Below, one piece after another: positions 8,425 to 17,085 of a stretch of 64,000 nt of DNA (positions within the stretch are counted from its first letter, which is position 1; each line of letters begins with the position of its first letter). The position numbers and the translations under genes are program-made. The stretch spans positions 496,001 to 560,000 of the forward strand of contig JAHUUL010000001.1 in assembly GCA_019218415.1 (NCBI GenBank). Direction: 5' to 3'. The stretch is from Dermabacteraceae bacterium TAE3-ERU27 (GTDB taxonomy: Bacteria > Actinomycetota > Actinomycetes > Actinomycetales > Dermabacteraceae). The notes under the pieces were generated by a model that saw only the letters and a list, made by a program, of their open reading frames with translations, ran no database searches and was not told the origin of the DNA.

Positions 8425-8430
8425 ATGCTA
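8425..8430 (-). promoter_or_regulatory. Leaderless-type -10 element of the haem monooxygenase gene
   Basis: TAGCAT on the minus strand lies six bases from the start codon, which would place the transcription start on the A of ATG. Confidence 0.55.
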
Positions 8431-8466
8431 GACCCGCGCAGCCGGGACGGGTAAGGGCAGGGTTAG

Positions 8467-9828
8467 TTAGGCGAGTTTTCCGGGAGCCTTGCGGTTCACC
8501 CACTGCCTTACCGAGGGCGCGCTCATCGCCAGCACCACCAGCACCGAGGTGCCGCCGTCCAACAGGCTGGTGAACGGGATGACCTCGGTGGAACTGAGGA
8601 TCGTTAGCTGGGTGAACGCCGACAGGCCGGTGATTACGAGCAGGCCCAGCCGCGCCCAGCGGAAACGCTTCAGGGTGAGGACGAGCAACAGAATCTGCAC
8701 GGCTAGCACCAGCGCCGAGCCGGTGAGGGTGAGCGCGATAAGGGCGATCTCCGTGTCATGCATGTTGCTGCGTTCCAGCCACAGGCTGCCTCCTGCTACG
8801 GCAGTGAGTAGGGTCTGGGCGGCTAGGAACAGGCCCACCCAGTTGAGCGAACTAGGCGGAACCTCGTGGTCCAGTGCCTTTCCGGGGAGGCGGATGGGGG
8901 AGGAGTCGGCCTGAGTGACGTCGGCCCCGGCGTCGCGGGCGCGCTGTGCGGCTCCCGCAACGTTCAGGATCGGCATGTTGCCGTCGGTGAATACCGTGTC
9001 TCCGCCGCCGTTGCGGGCGTGGAAGGCGGGGGAGAAGTTTTCTATGACCTCTATCCGGCAGGCGGGATCGACGTAGCGCACGGTCTCGATGATGTAATCC
9101 CGTTCGGCGTCGATATCGTCATCGATCTTGTGCGTCACCTGCAGCGTCAGGGTGGAAAGCCCGACCGAGGCGTCGTAGCTACCCGCGGCGAGCCATTCGA
9201 CCCTTTCGCCGCCGGGGAGCCGCCACCCCTCCGGTACGCGCCAGAAGCGCACGTGGTGGCGCTGTGCGGCGCTGCCGTCAACCTCCTGCTGGTAGGCAAA
9301 GGCCTGCTGGTTGCCGAATAGGTAAAGGCTGGAAACGGGGGCGGCCTTGTAGGACTTGCCGGTGAGGGAGGAGACAATGATGCCGAGGGAGCTGCGCAGC
9401 GTGATCGGGTCGGCCTTAACCCAGCCCGCGCGGTGCATGGCCGCGTGGATGTCCTCTTCCGTGCCGAGCAGGGCCAGATTTACCGGATCTCCCAGCAAGC
9501 CATCGCCGGTCTTTGTGCGCGAAATGAAATAGTCGGGCAGGTAAAGGGTCGTAAATAGCTGGTGCATGCGCGGCAGCGCCAGATATGCCAGCACCGCCCA
9601 AAACATGATCAGCAGCACCACGCTGTGCCAGGCCAGGGTGAGGCCCGACAGCAGCACGATCCAGGCGAACCAGAACGTTAACAGTAATCCGACGGCCGCG
9701 AATGCGCTGTCCAGGAGGCTGTATATGCGGCCTTTGCTGGGGCGGTGCGGCTTGCCGTCGGCCCGATAGACGGGCTGTTTGGTCGGTAGCGGATACTGCG
9801 CGTCGGTTAACGACTGCTCCTGGGGCAT
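8467..9828 (-). CDS. Membrane protein with LssY C-terminal-like domain
   Basis: A 453-residue protein. Two N-terminal transmembrane helices lie at about residues 37-85 and a cluster of about three to four more at about 325-440. Between them is a soluble region with SSLYLFG, AFAYQQE and RHHVRFW signatures, as in the LssY C-terminal domain (PF14067), which is found alone or fused to PAP2 phosphatases. No phosphatase motif is present. Its function is not established; a link to lipid or envelope phosphate metabolism is a guess from the family. A GAGGA ribosome-binding site precedes the ATG at 9828. It is downstream of the nicotinamidase gene on the same strand, 66 bases away. Confidence 0.65.
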   Translation of the reverse strand: MPQEQSLTDAQYPLPTKQPVYRADGKPHRPSKGRIYSLLDSAFAAVGLLLTFWFAWIVLLSGLTLAWHSVVLLIMFWAVLAYLALPRMHQLFTTLYLPDYFISRTKTGDGLLGDPVNLALLGTEEDIHAAMHRAGWVKADPITLRSSLGIIVSSLTGKSYKAAPVSSLYLFGNQQAFAYQQEVDGSAAQRHHVRFWRVPEGWRLPGGERVEWLAAGSYDASVGLSTLTLQVTHKIDDDIDAERDYIIETVRYVDPACRIEVIENFSPAFHARNGGGDTVFTDGNMPILNVAGAAQRARDAGADVTQADSSPIRLPGKALDHEVPPSSLNWVGLFLAAQTLLTAVAGGSLWLERSNMHDTEIALIALTLTGSALVLAVQILLLVLTLKRFRWARLGLLVITGLSAFTQLTILSSTEVIPFTSLLDGGTSVLVVLAMSAPSVRQWVNRKAPGKLA

Positions 9829-9894
9829 GCTATTTCCTCACGTCAGAGATGTCCCAAGGATATAGGGTGCCGACTCGCGGCAGGAAAGGGTGGG

Positions 9895-10479
9895 CTAGAG
9901 AATGCTGACGCCCGCGTTGGGGAGCTCCTCATGCAGGGTGCGCTCGATCTTTTCCGGGTTTATGCCTACGCACATTTCGCGCCAGAGGGTCGTAGTAAAG
10001 CCCTCCCGTGCAGCGTCCAGGGCGCTCGCGCGCACGCAGTAGTCGGTTGCGATGCCCGCCACGGTTAGCCGGGCAATGCCGGCCGCGCGCAGGGCGTCCG
10101 CGAGCGGTAGCCCGCTCTCTGTCACGCCTTCGAACCCCGAATAGGCCGCGTCGTAGCGGCCTTTCTTGGCGGCGATGGTGACCCCGTGGCTGCGCAGCGC
10201 CTCCGCCAGGGGAGGGACGATTTCCGCTCCCGCGCTCTCCGCCACGCAGTGCACGGGCCAGGAATCTACGTAGTCGGGGTCTTCGCTGAAATGGTCGCCG
10301 GGGGAGATGTGCCAATCCTGGGTGGTGACGATGGCGTCAAACCGCGGGGAGGCTGAGTCCCTGTTTGCGGATACCGCCTCGGCAAGCCTGGCTGCCAGGT
10401 CCCTGCCCCCGGCGACGGCCAGTGATCCGCCTTCTACGAAGTCGTTTTGGACATCGACGATGAGTAGCGCGTGCTTCAT
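9895..10479 (-). CDS. pncA: Nicotinamidase / isochorismatase family
   Basis: A 194-residue cysteine hydrolase that should convert nicotinamide to nicotinic acid for NAD salvage. The catalytic Asp lies in LLIVDVQNDF (Asp9 region), metal ligands in TTQDWH and the later DHF, and the nucleophilic Cys in ATDYCVRASALDA. Length and motif order fit PncA, which also activates pyrazinamide in mycobacteria, rather than isochorismatases. The ATG at 10479 is preceded by GGAAAGG. A 197-base intergenic region separates it from the divergent fucO-like gene and must contain both promoters. Confidence 0.87.
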   Translation of the reverse strand: MKHALLIVDVQNDFVEGGSLAVAGGRDLAARLAEAVSANRDSASPRFDAIVTTQDWHISPGDHFSEDPDYVDSWPVHCVAESAGAEIVPPLAEALRSHGVTIAAKKGRYDAAYSGFEGVTESGLPLADALRAAGIARLTVAGIATDYCVRASALDAAREGFTTTLWREMCVGINPEKIERTLHEELPNAGVSIL

Positions 10480-10676
10480 GGGCGTGCCTTTCCGTCGGAG
10501 CGAAAGTTCGGGACTATCGGGACTGTTTTCTAGCCTATGCCCCGTAGCATAACGGTATTTTTCCCGTATGAACTGCGATTTTGCCCTGTGTTATGCGGGT
10601 TTTGCTTTCGGGTGGCAGCTGGGAGGGGCGGCAACTAGCATTTTGTTTAAAGCCTTAACTTGAAAGGAGAAAACCG

Positions 10677-11828
10677 ATGGCTCACAGAATGATCTTCAAC
10701 CAGACCTCCTACTTTGGACGTGGCGCAATCGAGAACCTGGTCCCTGAACTGCGCGCGCGCAACCTGACCAAGGCGCTGCTGATTACGGACGCGATACTGG
10801 TGGAGACGGGGCTGGTAAAGAAGATCACTGATCTCCTCGACGCGGCAGATTTTCCGTACCAGGTTTTCTCCGATATCGCCCCCAACCCGCCGGTTGAAAA
10901 CGTGAAAGCGGGCGTGGCGGCGTTCCGGGAGTCGGGTGCGGACGTGCTTATCGGGCTTGGTGGCGGCTCTCCGCAGGACACCGCGAAGGCAATCGGCATC
11001 ATCGCCACGAACCCAGAATTCTCTGACGTCCTCTCCCTCGAGGGCGTGGCCGACACCAAACACCCCTCGATCCCGATTATCGGCATCCCCACCACCGCCG
11101 GCACCGCGTCCGAAACCACCATTAACTACGTCATCACCGATACCGAAAACCAGCGCAAGTTCGTCTGCGTTGACCCGCACGATATCCCGGTGCTCGCGAT
11201 CGTGGATCCCGACCTTACCGACTCGATGCCGCGCTCCCTCAAGGTGGCGACCGGTCTGGACGCCCTCACCCACGCTATCGAGGGCTACATCACCAAGGGG
11301 GCCTGGGAACTGTCGGACTCCGTGCACCTGACCGCGATCAAGATGATCGCCGCAAACCTGCAGAAGTCGGCAGATGGCGACCTCGAAGCCGGGGAGAAGA
11401 TGGCCTACGCCAGCTACATCGCGGGCATGGGGTACTCGAACGTTGGCCTCGGCCTGGTGCACGGTATGGCGCACCCGCTCGGCGGGCGCTACGACGCGCC
11501 GCACGGCGTAGCCAACGGTATTCTGCTGGCCCCGGTCATGCGCTACAACGCCGAATACACGGGAGAAAAGTACCGTGACATCGCCGCCGCGTTCGGCGTG
11601 GAGGACGCCTACACCCTGCCGCTGGCAGAGGCTCGCGCGGCTGCCTGCGATGCGGTGGCGAAGCTGACCGCAGACCTCGGCAACCCCGTTTCGATAGCGC
11701 AAGTAGGGGTTAGCGAGGAGGGGCTAGATGCGTTGGCGGATGACGCTTTCGCCGACGTTTGCACCCCCGGTAACCCGCGCGCGGCGACCCGCGACGAGAT
11801 CCGCGAGATCTACGCGTCGCTGTTGTAA
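10677..11828 (+). CDS. fucO: Iron-dependent alcohol dehydrogenase, lactaldehyde reductase
   Basis: A 383-residue group III alcohol dehydrogenase resembling E. coli FucO over its whole length (opening MAHRMIFNQTSYFGRGA, GGGSPQDTAKAIGII, PTTAGTASETT, ATGLDALTHAIEGYI, GLVHGMAHPLGG, PHGVANGILL). The His residues of the last motifs are the Fe2+ ligands and GGGS is part of the NAD site. It should interconvert L-lactaldehyde and 1,2-propanediol, the end step of anaerobic fucose or rhamnose breakdown. No other fucose genes are adjacent. An AAAGGAG ribosome-binding site lies eight bases before the ATG. It ends at a strong terminator and is followed by a surface alpha-galactosidase. Confidence 0.9.
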   Translation: MAHRMIFNQTSYFGRGAIENLVPELRARNLTKALLITDAILVETGLVKKITDLLDAADFPYQVFSDIAPNPPVENVKAGVAAFRESGADVLIGLGGGSPQDTAKAIGIIATNPEFSDVLSLEGVADTKHPSIPIIGIPTTAGTASETTINYVITDTENQRKFVCVDPHDIPVLAIVDPDLTDSMPRSLKVATGLDALTHAIEGYITKGAWELSDSVHLTAIKMIAANLQKSADGDLEAGEKMAYASYIAGMGYSNVGLGLVHGMAHPLGGRYDAPHGVANGILLAPVMRYNAEYTGEKYRDIAAAFGVEDAYTLPLAEARAAACDAVAKLTADLGNPVSIAQVGVSEEGLDALADDAFADVCTPGNPRAATRDEIREIYASLL

Positions 11829-11863
11829 AACCCGCCATTCGGGGTGGTAAAACCCCGTTTCGA

Positions 11864-11907
11864 AAAAGCCCTCTCATCTTGCAAATAGCACAGATGAGAG
11901 GGCTTTT
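11864..11907 (+). terminator. Intrinsic terminator after fucO
   Basis: A perfect 16-base inverted repeat (11864-11879 and 11892-11907) with a 12-base loop has A-rich and T-rich ends, so it could also work on the other strand. Confidence 0.85.
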
Positions 11908-11984
11908 CTAGCCTGAAAATGGGGCATTGTCTCGTGTTAGCCTTTACCTGGAATTTGGCGATTCCCTTACCTCGAAGGAGAGCT

Positions 11985-14669
11985 ATGAGCTATCGCAAAT
12001 TGGCACCAAAGCTGGTGTCTGCGGCATCGACCGCAGCAGTTTTTTTAGGGATGGGGTTAATATCCATGCCCGCCGCTAACGCACTGGACAACGACCTAGC
12101 CAAGACCCCGCCGATGGGCTGGAACTCTTGGAACCAGGTGCGCTGCTACGACCTGAACGAGGAAGTCGTTAAGACAGCCATCGATTCGATCGCCGACCGA
12201 GGCCTTGCTGAAAAGGGCTACGAATATGTAGTTATTGACGACTGCTGGCAGGGCGGCCGTGATCCCGACACCAACAAGCTGTTCTCCGATAAGGAGCGTT
12301 TCCCGCACGGCATTAAGTGGCTGGCCGACTACGCCCATTCGCGCGGCCTGAAGCTCGGTATCTACGGTGTTCCGGGTGACGAAACCTGCGCGAATCACTG
12401 GGACAGCTACAAGATTAAGAACCTGGGTAGCTACGGTTACGAAGAGATCGACGCCAAGACCTACGAAGAGTGGGGCGTCGACTATCTCAAATACGACTGG
12501 TGCCGCGCCGACGAAACCCTGGGACTGAAGCGTCAGCCCAGCTTCAAGAAGATGCGTGACGAACTGGCCAAGCTCAATCGGCCCATCGTTTACGGCATCT
12601 CCGAGTACGGTGACGAGAACCCGTGGGAGTGGGGGAACGGGGTCGCTAACCTCTGGCGCACCACCCACGACATTCAGCCGACCTGGGGCTCGGTGAAGCA
12701 CATCATCGACTCGCAGGCACCGCTTGCGAAGTATTCCGGCCCCGGCGGCTGGAACGATCCCGACATGCTGCAGATCGGTAACGGTAGCTTCGGCAACAAG
12801 CAGAACCCTAACTACCTGGCGGAAAACCGCTCCCACTTCGGCATGTGGTCCATGCTGGCAGCGCCTCTCTTCCTGGGAACCGACATCTCCCGCCTCCCGG
12901 ACGAGATCGTGGAGATCGTCGGTAACGAAGAGGTAGTTGCCCTCGACCAGGACGCGCTGGGCAAGCAGGCGTCGCGCATTGCGAACCGCAACGGACTTGA
13001 GGTTTGGGCGCGTCCCCTCGCCAACGGCGATACGGCGGTGGCGTTGTTTAACTCGACCAACCGCCCCGCCACGGTTTCCACCACCCTGGCCGATCTCGGG
13101 CTGGAGGGAAACAGCTACGTTGCCCGCGATCTCTGGAATAAGCGCGATGTGGCGAACCTGCACGACGTCGTAAGCGCCGAGGTCGGTGCGCGCGACACGG
13201 TGATCTACCGGCTGCGTCCGGGGGCCGACAAGACCCTGCCCGGCGGTGTCCTTGGCGTGGACGGTTCCGGCGTTGTTGGCCAGGGCGAGGAAACTAGCCT
13301 GAACGTCAAGCTCAGCAACTACACCGACGAAGCGCTGACCGATCTGCGGGTTGAGGTTACCGGCGCGGAAAACGCTGTTGCAGTGGTCGACGGCAGCCTG
13401 AGCGTGAAGCGGGTGGCTGGCGGTGAGTCGGCTACTTTGCGGGTTAAGTTGCGTGCCAGCGAAGACGCGGTGAAGCAGAATTACGCGCTTCCGGTACGGG
13501 TTACCTGGCAGGGCGGCGAGACCGAAGGCACTCTAAACGTGGCGGTCAGCACCGCAACCCCGAAGGGGGAGCAGGACCTGGCCGACATCGAACCGTTGAG
13601 CGCAACCAGCGGTTGGGCGCGCGTGCAGCGAAACAAGTCGGTTGACGGTAACCCGCTGATGATCAACGGCAAGGTTTACGAGACGGGTTACGGCGCCAAC
13701 TCGCCGTCCGATATCGAGTTCCGCCTCGGCGCAAACTGCAAGACCCTGACCGGCAAGCTCGGCGTGGACGATGACACCAAGGGCGGAGACCCGAAGTGGG
13801 GGCACCCGTCGATCAACGGTGTCATCTCCGGCGACGGCACTACGCTCTGGGAGACCTCTAAGGTGCTGAGGTACCAGGAGGTCGAAGAGTTCACCGTCGA
13901 CGTGACCGGCGTGCAGACCCTGAAGCTGCACGCGGGTATCGGCGGCGATAAGAACTCCTACGATCACGCCGACTGGGTAGATCTGCGCCTCACCTGCAAC
14001 GATGAGGTGGCTGTCGAGCCGGAGGAACCCCATCCCGCTCCGGAAATGGAGCTGGTGAGGGCTGAAGCAGCCGCCCCCGAAGCGGCCGTGTTCGCTGATG
14101 TTGCCGCCAACCGCATGTTTGCCGGTGAGATCGCCTGGATGCGAGAGAAGGGTATCTCCACCGGTTGGGAGGACGGCACGTTCCGGCCGAACGATCAGAT
14201 TCGCCGCGATGCGATGGCCGCGTTCCTCTACCGCCTGGCGGGTTCGCCGGAGGTAAAGACCAGCCCGCGCGCTTTCAAGGACGTGCCGCGCAGCCATCCC
14301 TTCTACAAGGAAATCCAGTGGATGCGCGCCAGCGGCCTTTCGACCGGCTGGGACGACGGCACCTACCGCCCGAACGAGCCGGTTAAGCGCGACGCTATGG
14401 CAGCGTTCCTGCACCGACTGTGCACGAACAGCCCCGAAGTTTGTTCGCCCGCGTTCCAGGACAAGGGGATGGAGTCCGTGCCGGCCATGCAGTTCACGGA
14501 CGTTAACGAGGACACCGTCTTTGGTGCCGACATCGCCTGGCTGAGCCGCACCAAGGTGACCACCGGTTGGGAGGACGGTACGTTCCGGCCGAACGAACCG
14601 ATCACCCGTGACGCGATGGCCGCGTTCCTTTACCGCCTGGTGAACAACCAGTGGCAGGAGAAGGAGTGA
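11985..14669 (+). CDS. SLH-anchored GH27 alpha-galactosidase with NPCBM domain
   Basis: An 894-residue exported glycosidase. The ATG at 11985 follows AAGGAG and starts a signal peptide ending AANA. The GH27 barrel begins TPPMGWNSWN (41-50); the nucleophile is Asp171 in DYLKYDWC and the acid/base Asp is at about 258 in GGWNDPDML. An all-beta domain and a spacer domain follow, then an NPCBM carbohydrate-binding module at about 530-670 and three SLH repeats at about 700-890. It should hydrolyse terminal alpha-galactosides at the cell surface. The SLH block closely resembles that of the 5392-7887 protein, including the final YRL-NN ending. The neighbouring fucO suggests fucosylated host glycans as one possible source of substrate. 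Confidence 0.9.
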   Translation: MSYRKLAPKLVSAASTAAVFLGMGLISMPAANALDNDLAKTPPMGWNSWNQVRCYDLNEEVVKTAIDSIADRGLAEKGYEYVVIDDCWQGGRDPDTNKLFSDKERFPHGIKWLADYAHSRGLKLGIYGVPGDETCANHWDSYKIKNLGSYGYEEIDAKTYEEWGVDYLKYDWCRADETLGLKRQPSFKKMRDELAKLNRPIVYGISEYGDENPWEWGNGVANLWRTTHDIQPTWGSVKHIIDSQAPLAKYSGPGGWNDPDMLQIGNGSFGNKQNPNYLAENRSHFGMWSMLAAPLFLGTDISRLPDEIVEIVGNEEVVALDQDALGKQASRIANRNGLEVWARPLANGDTAVALFNSTNRPATVSTTLADLGLEGNSYVARDLWNKRDVANLHDVVSAEVGARDTVIYRLRPGADKTLPGGVLGVDGSGVVGQGEETSLNVKLSNYTDEALTDLRVEVTGAENAVAVVDGSLSVKRVAGGESATLRVKLRASEDAVKQNYALPVRVTWQGGETEGTLNVAVSTATPKGEQDLADIEPLSATSGWARVQRNKSVDGNPLMINGKVYETGYGANSPSDIEFRLGANCKTLTGKLGVDDDTKGGDPKWGHPSINGVISGDGTTLWETSKVLRYQEVEEFTVDVTGVQTLKLHAGIGGDKNSYDHADWVDLRLTCNDEVAVEPEEPHPAPEMELVRAEAAAPEAAVFADVAANRMFAGEIAWMREKGISTGWEDGTFRPNDQIRRDAMAAFLYRLAGSPEVKTSPRAFKDVPRSHPFYKEIQWMRASGLSTGWDDGTYRPNEPVKRDAMAAFLHRLCTNSPEVCSPAFQDKGMESVPAMQFTDVNEDTVFGADIAWLSRTKVTTGWEDGTFRPNEPITRDAMAAFLYRLVNNQWQEKE

Positions 14670-14711
14670 ACAACCGTGCGTGACGGCCGTTAGGCCGGAG
14701 GCATAAAAGAT

Positions 14712-14752
14712 AGGGGTGCTACCCGGTTAGACCGGGTAGCACCCCTCTCTTT
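14712..14752. terminator. Bidirectional terminator between converging genes
   Basis: A perfect 16-base inverted repeat (14712-14727 and 14731-14746) with a 3-base loop is followed by CTCTTT. It separates the alpha-galactosidase from the converging acetyltransferase gene. Confidence 0.85.
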
Positions 14753-14770
14753 GGCGAAAAGTCGAAAAGA

Positions 14771-15316
14771 CTATCGCTTGGCCAGTTCCTCCCACCGCTG
14801 CCTGGTCAGCAGGGTCGTGATACTGGCCGGGCTGTCATCTACCGCCGGGGTTTCGGAGTGCGGCGCGAACCCGAGCTTTTCCTGCACCCGCTGCGAGCGA
14901 GTGTTCCACAGGAAGCTGTGGCACCAGACTGCCCGCATGCCCAGATCGGTGAAGGCGTGCGTGAGCAGTGCGTTCCCCGCCTCCGTAGCAATCCCCAGGC
15001 CCCAGTAGTCGGTGGCAACCCAGTAGCCCAGCTCGCATTCGTCGGCCCTATCGGTCAGGTTGCTGATCCGGTGCGACTTTAGGGTGGCGGAACCGACCAG
15101 CAGGCCGGTCTCTTTCAGCACCAGCGCGTTGGAACGGTCCGGGATGAGTATGTCTCGGATTATCTGGCTGCTCTCCGCGACGCTGGTGTGAGCGGGCCAG
15201 CCCGCGCCACGGCCCGTCTCCGGGTGGGAGGCGTGCTGGTAGAGCTGCTCGGCATCGGACTCTGACCAGGGGCGCAGCAGTAGTCGGTCCGTCTCCAGGG
15301 TTTTCGGTGCGGGCAC
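14771..15316 (-). CDS. GNAT acetyltransferase (RimJ/RimL-like)
   Basis: A 181-residue protein starting TLETDRLLLRPWSESDAEQLY, the usual opening of RimJ/RimL-type N-acetyltransferases. Later ELGYWVATDYWGLGIATEAGNALL matches beta4 and the acetyl-CoA pyrophosphate loop (Q/RxxGxG/A in relaxed form), and NTRSQRVQEKLGF matches the terminal helix. It should transfer acetyl groups from acetyl-CoA to a protein N-terminus or small amine; the substrate is unknown. The start is GTG at 15316. It converges on the alpha-galactosidase gene across a strong terminator and has a 42-base gap to the upstream CPBP gene on the same strand. Confidence 0.85.
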   Translation of the reverse strand: MPAPKTLETDRLLLRPWSESDAEQLYQHASHPETGRGAGWPAHTSVAESSQIIRDILIPDRSNALVLKETGLLVGSATLKSHRISNLTDRADECELGYWVATDYWGLGIATEAGNALLTHAFTDLGMRAVWCHSFLWNTRSQRVQEKLGFAPHSETPAVDDSPASITTLLTRQRWEELAKR

Positions 15317-15358
15317 GGCTTTTACCTATCTTGTTTCTCTTTCCGGGTAGGGAAGAGT

Positions 15359-16258
15359 TTACGCGCCCTGGCCGTTTACCTTAGCCTCTCTGGGGCTCAG
15401 CTGCGCGGTTGCGGAGCGCCTTTTTTGATCCAGGAAATAGATGACAGTCAGGCCGATGAGCATGGCGAGCGTGGTCAGCACCGAGCCTTCGATGCCGAAA
15501 GCCCCACCGCTCAGCCAGTCGGCGCCGGATGCCTTAGCTTTGAAAACGGTGCCGGGGATGACTATGCCGCTCACCTCCACGCCGAGCACGGGGCCGAGCA
15601 GGAAGTTCCAGGCCGAATGTAGACCGCCCACCAGCCACATGCTGTCCGTGTAGTAGAACAGGGCACCGATGAGAAGGCCGTAGAGGAACAGGTTTACCAG
15701 CGGAAGGACTGTGATTCCCGAGTTCGTGCCGTGCAGCAGAGCAAAGAAAACCGCCTGAATGATGAGGGCGCCGACGATGCCCCAGCGCACGCGCAGACCG
15801 TTTTGCAGGTAGCCACGGCAGATGACTTCCTCGGTCATGCCCTGCAGCATGAATCCCAGCAGCATGAGGAAGACAATCAGCCAGCCAACCTCCGGGTTGA
15901 AACTGATACGCAACGCCCCGAACAGGGCCGCACCGCCGCAGGTGAAAACGATTAGCAGCAGCCCGATCCCGGCTCCGGCCAGATACTTTTTCCCCCAGCC
16001 TTGGCGGTGGAAACCGAGCGCTGCCATGGGGCGCTTGTACAGGTAACGGTTGAGCAGCAGCACCGCCGCCAGCGGGCCGGCGAAAGAAATCAGGGTAGCC
16101 ATTATCTGGCCCGGCTGGTCTAGATTAAGCAGCATCGCGCCGACTATGAGCGGAACCGCCAATAGTAGTTGCGGCACGAAAAAGATCAGGAGAGACCAAA
16201 GGATCGGTGTGACCCAGTGCCGGGGAGGACTCGCGAGGGTGATTTCGGTGCTAGTCAT
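15359..16258 (-). CDS. CPBP/CAAX-family intramembrane metalloprotease
   Basis: A 299-residue polytopic membrane protein with about eight transmembrane segments. The Abi/CPBP motifs are visible: EEVICRGYL (motif 1, Glu-Glu plus Arg), FFALLHG (motif 2 His) and HSAWNF (motif 4 His/Asn). These residues form the zinc-independent-looking glutamate protease site of the Rce1 superfamily. Bacterial members act in bacteriocin self-immunity or peptide maturation, but no peptide gene is visible nearby, so the substrate is unknown. ATG at 16258. Confidence 0.85.
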   Translation of the reverse strand: MTSTEITLASPPRHWVTPILWSLLIFFVPQLLLAVPLIVGAMLLNLDQPGQIMATLISFAGPLAAVLLLNRYLYKRPMAALGFHRQGWGKKYLAGAGIGLLLIVFTCGGAALFGALRISFNPEVGWLIVFLMLLGFMLQGMTEEVICRGYLQNGLRVRWGIVGALIIQAVFFALLHGTNSGITVLPLVNLFLYGLLIGALFYYTDSMWLVGGLHSAWNFLLGPVLGVEVSGIVIPGTVFKAKASGADWLSGGAFGIEGSVLTTLAMLIGLTVIYFLDQKRRSATAQLSPREAKVNGQGA

Positions 16259-16322
16259 GGGCTCTTTTCCTTGGACGATCGACTTACTGCTTCACTCTAA
16301 CGCGTTACTCGGGAGCCCTGTC

Positions 16323-16328
16323 TATGCT
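16323..16328 (+). promoter_or_regulatory. Leaderless-type -10 element
   Basis: TATGCT lies six bases before the ATG at 16335, and no ribosome-binding site is present. Confidence 0.5.
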
Positions 16329-16334
16329 GTTGGC

Positions 16335-16766
16335 ATGCGCCTATGGACGATCCATCCCAGGTTTTTGGACAGGCAAGCACTGGTTGCCGGGTGGCGGGAA
16401 GCGCTGCTGGCACAGAAAGTGCTGTCAGGTGAGACCAAGGGGTACACGAGGCACCCGCAACTAAAGCGTTTCCGGGAGGCTCCCGATCCTGGCGCGGCCA
16501 TTGCCGCTTTCCTGTCTGCGCTGGCCGACGAAGCCGATGCGCGCGGCTACAGGTTTAACCGGCAGCTGATAAGGAACGCCTGCGCGGACTGCCCCCAGAT
16601 TTCGGTGGCCGACGGGCAGCTTGCCTACGAATGGCAGCACCTGCTGGCGAAGCTGGCCCGCAGGAGCCCTGAACGTTACGCGGAAATACGTCACGAAAAA
16701 CCGGCGCCGCACCCGTTGTTTACAGTGGTGCCCGGGCCTATCGCGGACTGGGAGCGAGAGAACTAG
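16335..16766 (+). CDS. Pyrimidine-dimer DNA glycosylase family protein
   Basis: A 143-residue protein that opens MRLWTIHPRFLDRQALVAGW and continues with REALLAQKVL, TKGYTRHPQLKRF and HLLAKLARRSP, the signature of the PF03013 family related to T4 endonuclease V. Members are proposed to excise UV-induced cyclobutane pyrimidine dimers; the N-terminal residues would supply the catalytic amine. I reject longer in-frame extensions upstream (up to 16050) because they overlap the divergent CPBP gene and lack family similarity, while ATG 16335 has a -10 hexamer six bases before it. Enzymatic activity in this small single-domain family is less well tested than in T4 EndoV. Confidence 0.78.
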   Translation: MRLWTIHPRFLDRQALVAGWREALLAQKVLSGETKGYTRHPQLKRFREAPDPGAAIAAFLSALADEADARGYRFNRQLIRNACADCPQISVADGQLAYEWQHLLAKLARRSPERYAEIRHEKPAPHPLFTVVPGPIADWEREN

Positions 16767-17085
16767 CCATTCCCTATAGCTCATCGATAAGGGCCATCCG
16801 GTTAGCTACCTGGGTATCCCTGTAGTTGTGTGGTCCGAGGGCAGACACGCGGCCATTTTGCCGGGGAGGAAATTTCTATCGAAAACCTGGCCTGTTCACT
16901 GGTGTAGATCGCCGAGTAGGTGCCCGGTCGGTCGGTTCGGGGCCGTAGGGTGGCTCTGCCCCAGAGGCTAGGCGATCTGCGAGACTTACGCGTTTGCCTC
17001 TCCCTGGGTGAGAGGCTTGTGGTTAATGCGAGATGTTGCAGCGGCGGTAGGTGCTTGCGCACGAGTCGTGACGGGTAGCCTCCGC
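16767..17085. other. 319-base gene-free stretch
   Basis: No credible coding region was found. It contains a 7-base perfect hairpin (gcctctc 16996-17002 with gagaggc 17010-17016) that may end transcription from either converging side, and a small gtgc/gcac hairpin near 17052. No promoter or RNA gene was recognised. Confidence 0.4.

Noticed and set aside
8440-8465. Second DtxR box near the haem monooxygenase gene (GGTTAGTTAGGCGAG)
   Set aside because: Only a partial half-site match, and it overlaps the stop of the next gene; far weaker than the 7915 site.
16050-16334. N-terminal extension of the pyrimidine-dimer glycosylase
   Set aside because: Overlaps the CPBP gene, lacks family similarity, and the internal ATG has a good -10.
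16802-17062. Minus-strand reading frame in the 319-base gene-free stretch
   Set aside because: No ribosome-binding site, no domain, Arg/Thr/Ser-rich composition typical of non-coding high-GC frames.
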